Part shown: positions 26,441 through 27,500 of the stretch, piece by piece
Layout of the letters: the number at the start of each line of letters is the position of its first letter
Position numbering within the stretch: position 1 is the first letter of the stretch
Assembly: GCA_963575745.1 (NCBI GenBank)
Contig: CAUYUJ010014558.1
Span: 40,001 to 67,500, forward strand
Length of the DNA: 27,500 nt
Direction: 5' to 3'
Source: Prorocentrum cordatum
Taxonomy: Eukaryota > Sar > Dinophyceae > Prorocentrales > Prorocentraceae
Made by a program: the position numbers and the translations under genes
The notes under the pieces: model-generated
The model's database searches: none
The model's input: only the letters and a program-made list of their open reading frames with translations
What the model was told of the DNA's origin: nothing

Positions 26441-26651
26441 CCCCCCTGTCGGTGCCCCTGGAAAGCCGCGGTGCGCGAAGCACGGTGACCGGGACAGGGC
26501 GAGCTGAGACCACGGCGGCGCAGAATCGGTCTCTGGACCCCTCCTGGGGGTCCAGGCGCACCAGCCTTCGGAGCTGCGTGCAGCTGTGGCGACGAGGGGC
26601 ACGCCCCGAAGGCCAGATGTAGGACGCGCACGATGCCATGCTAAGGATACC

Positions 26652-26728
26652 TGGGAGGAGGAGGCGGAGGAGGAGGAGGAGCAGGAGGAGGAGGCGGAGG
26701 AGGAGGAGGAGGAGGAGGAGGATACCTA
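26652..26728 (+). repeat. (GGA)n array
   Basis: GGAGGAGGC/GGAGGAGGA units, purine on plus and so opposite in orientation to the other large trinucleotide arrays. GGATACCT occurs on both sides. 26730-27450 is GC-rich with no gene I can support. Confidence 0.95.
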
Positions 26729-27451
26729 GCACGACCACGAGGATGAGATTGGCGCAGGATACGTTCCAAGATTTCCAAGATATGGCGGCCTCCGCGTCTG
26801 GAGCCCGTGCGGAACACGGGGGAATCTGGGACATCTAGGAAACCTGGGACAGCATCACCCTCGTGACTCGTGACCTCTTGCTCCTCTGAAAACCCATGAA
26901 GCCCGAAGAGGCCCGCGGGAGGCTCTCTATAGGGCCCCGGGTGGCCCCCCAAAGCGGCCCCAGACCCGCCCCCCACTCCAGAGGCCCCCGAGAGCGCTCC
27001 GAAAGGACCCCAAGGAGCATCCCTGAGGACTCTGGCCCACGCCGGCGCCATCCTCGTCGCTGCCCGCCGCCCTGCGGGGTCGGCGGGCACCGGCCGCGGG
27101 GCCCTCGCAATATTTGGAGGCCTGGAAATGGGCACCAGCACCAGCCCAGGGGGTTGCCTCCCCAGGGGGAAGATGATCCTAGATTTCGGTGCTGGTGGCA
27201 GTATTTCGGCCACACTGGAGGCCAGAATCTTACCACCACCACCGAGATCGGGATCTCCCTAGGTGGAGGCACTCCGCCGATCTTGGTGTTGGTGTCAACC
27301 TCTGGGCCTGCGACAATACCGTTGTTCCAGCTCGCCCTCCTCGGAGGCCACCTCCTGCAGGCCCCCTGGGGGGCCGGGGCAATGCCGCGCGGGGGGGCGC
27401 CGGAGCGCCGCCGAGGGCGCCTCTCACGCCAGAGGCGCCGCGTGCGTGCCG

Positions 27452-27477
27452 GAGAGAGAGAGAGAGAGAGAGAGAGA
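27452..27477 (+). repeat. (GA)n microsatellite
   Basis: Thirteen GA units near the end of the window. Confidence 0.95.
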
Positions 27478-27500
27478 CATGATCGCAGGCCTAGAGGTTG

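Overview
The window looks like nuclear DNA of a dinoflagellate. Three things point there. A 22-nt stretch at 14965-14986 matches the conserved dinoflagellate trans-spliced leader at all but one position. An almost intact non-LTR retrotransposon carries reverse transcriptase, AP-endonuclease and paired C-terminal zinc-finger motifs of the kind common in dinoflagellate genomes. The rest is GC-rich DNA full of trinucleotide arrays, minisatellites and diverged duplications, with few recognisable genes. I cannot name the genus.

Layout: 1-5080 is repeats: a tandem duplication, a (GTC)n array, two copies of a composite repeat whose core unit is about 85 bp, a (CAT)n tract and a large (CTC)n array. 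5080-7340 is GC-rich and holds pieces of minus-strand coding sequence, including a short 'LWLDLFSVNQHS' fragment. 6592-14606 on the minus strand is the main object, a retroelement with four consecutive reading frames. ORF1 (14606-12876) has a RanBP2-type zinc finger, a coiled coil and proline/glutamine-rich stretches. ORF2 (open to 12951, ends 10648) has a complete RNase H followed by most of an endonuclease/exonuclease/phosphatase (EEP) domain. ORF3 (10679-7338) begins with the missing end of that EEP domain, then has the reverse transcriptase and two zinc fingers. ORF4 (7341-6592) resembles a degenerate cysteine-loop, methyltransferase-like domain. The frames meet at unusual junctions: ORF1 and ORF2 overlap in the -1 frame, ORF2 and ORF3 are joined by a +1 shift at TCC-CCC-TGA inside the EEP domain, and ORF3 and ORF4 share an ATGA stop-start overlap. 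Neither ORF2 nor ORF3 has an ATG near its beginning. One reading is an element that makes a replicase by recoding; the other is a lightly damaged copy.

14640-17130 is very GC-rich. It contains the spliced-leader relic on the plus strand and, downstream, alanine/arginine-rich open frames I cannot resolve into one gene. 17133-17369 is a MITE-like element with 46-bp inverted repeats and a 4-bp TAGA flanking duplication. 17590-20140 is minisatellites and tandem duplications. 20140-24000 alternates (CTC)n arrays with three more copies of the composite repeat, all in one orientation. 24180-27500 holds palindromes, a nested inverted-repeat element, further (CTC)n and (GGA)n arrays and GC-rich DNA without a gene I can defend. 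No tRNA, rRNA or CRISPR was seen. Most long open frames outside the retroelement are products of period-3 repeats.
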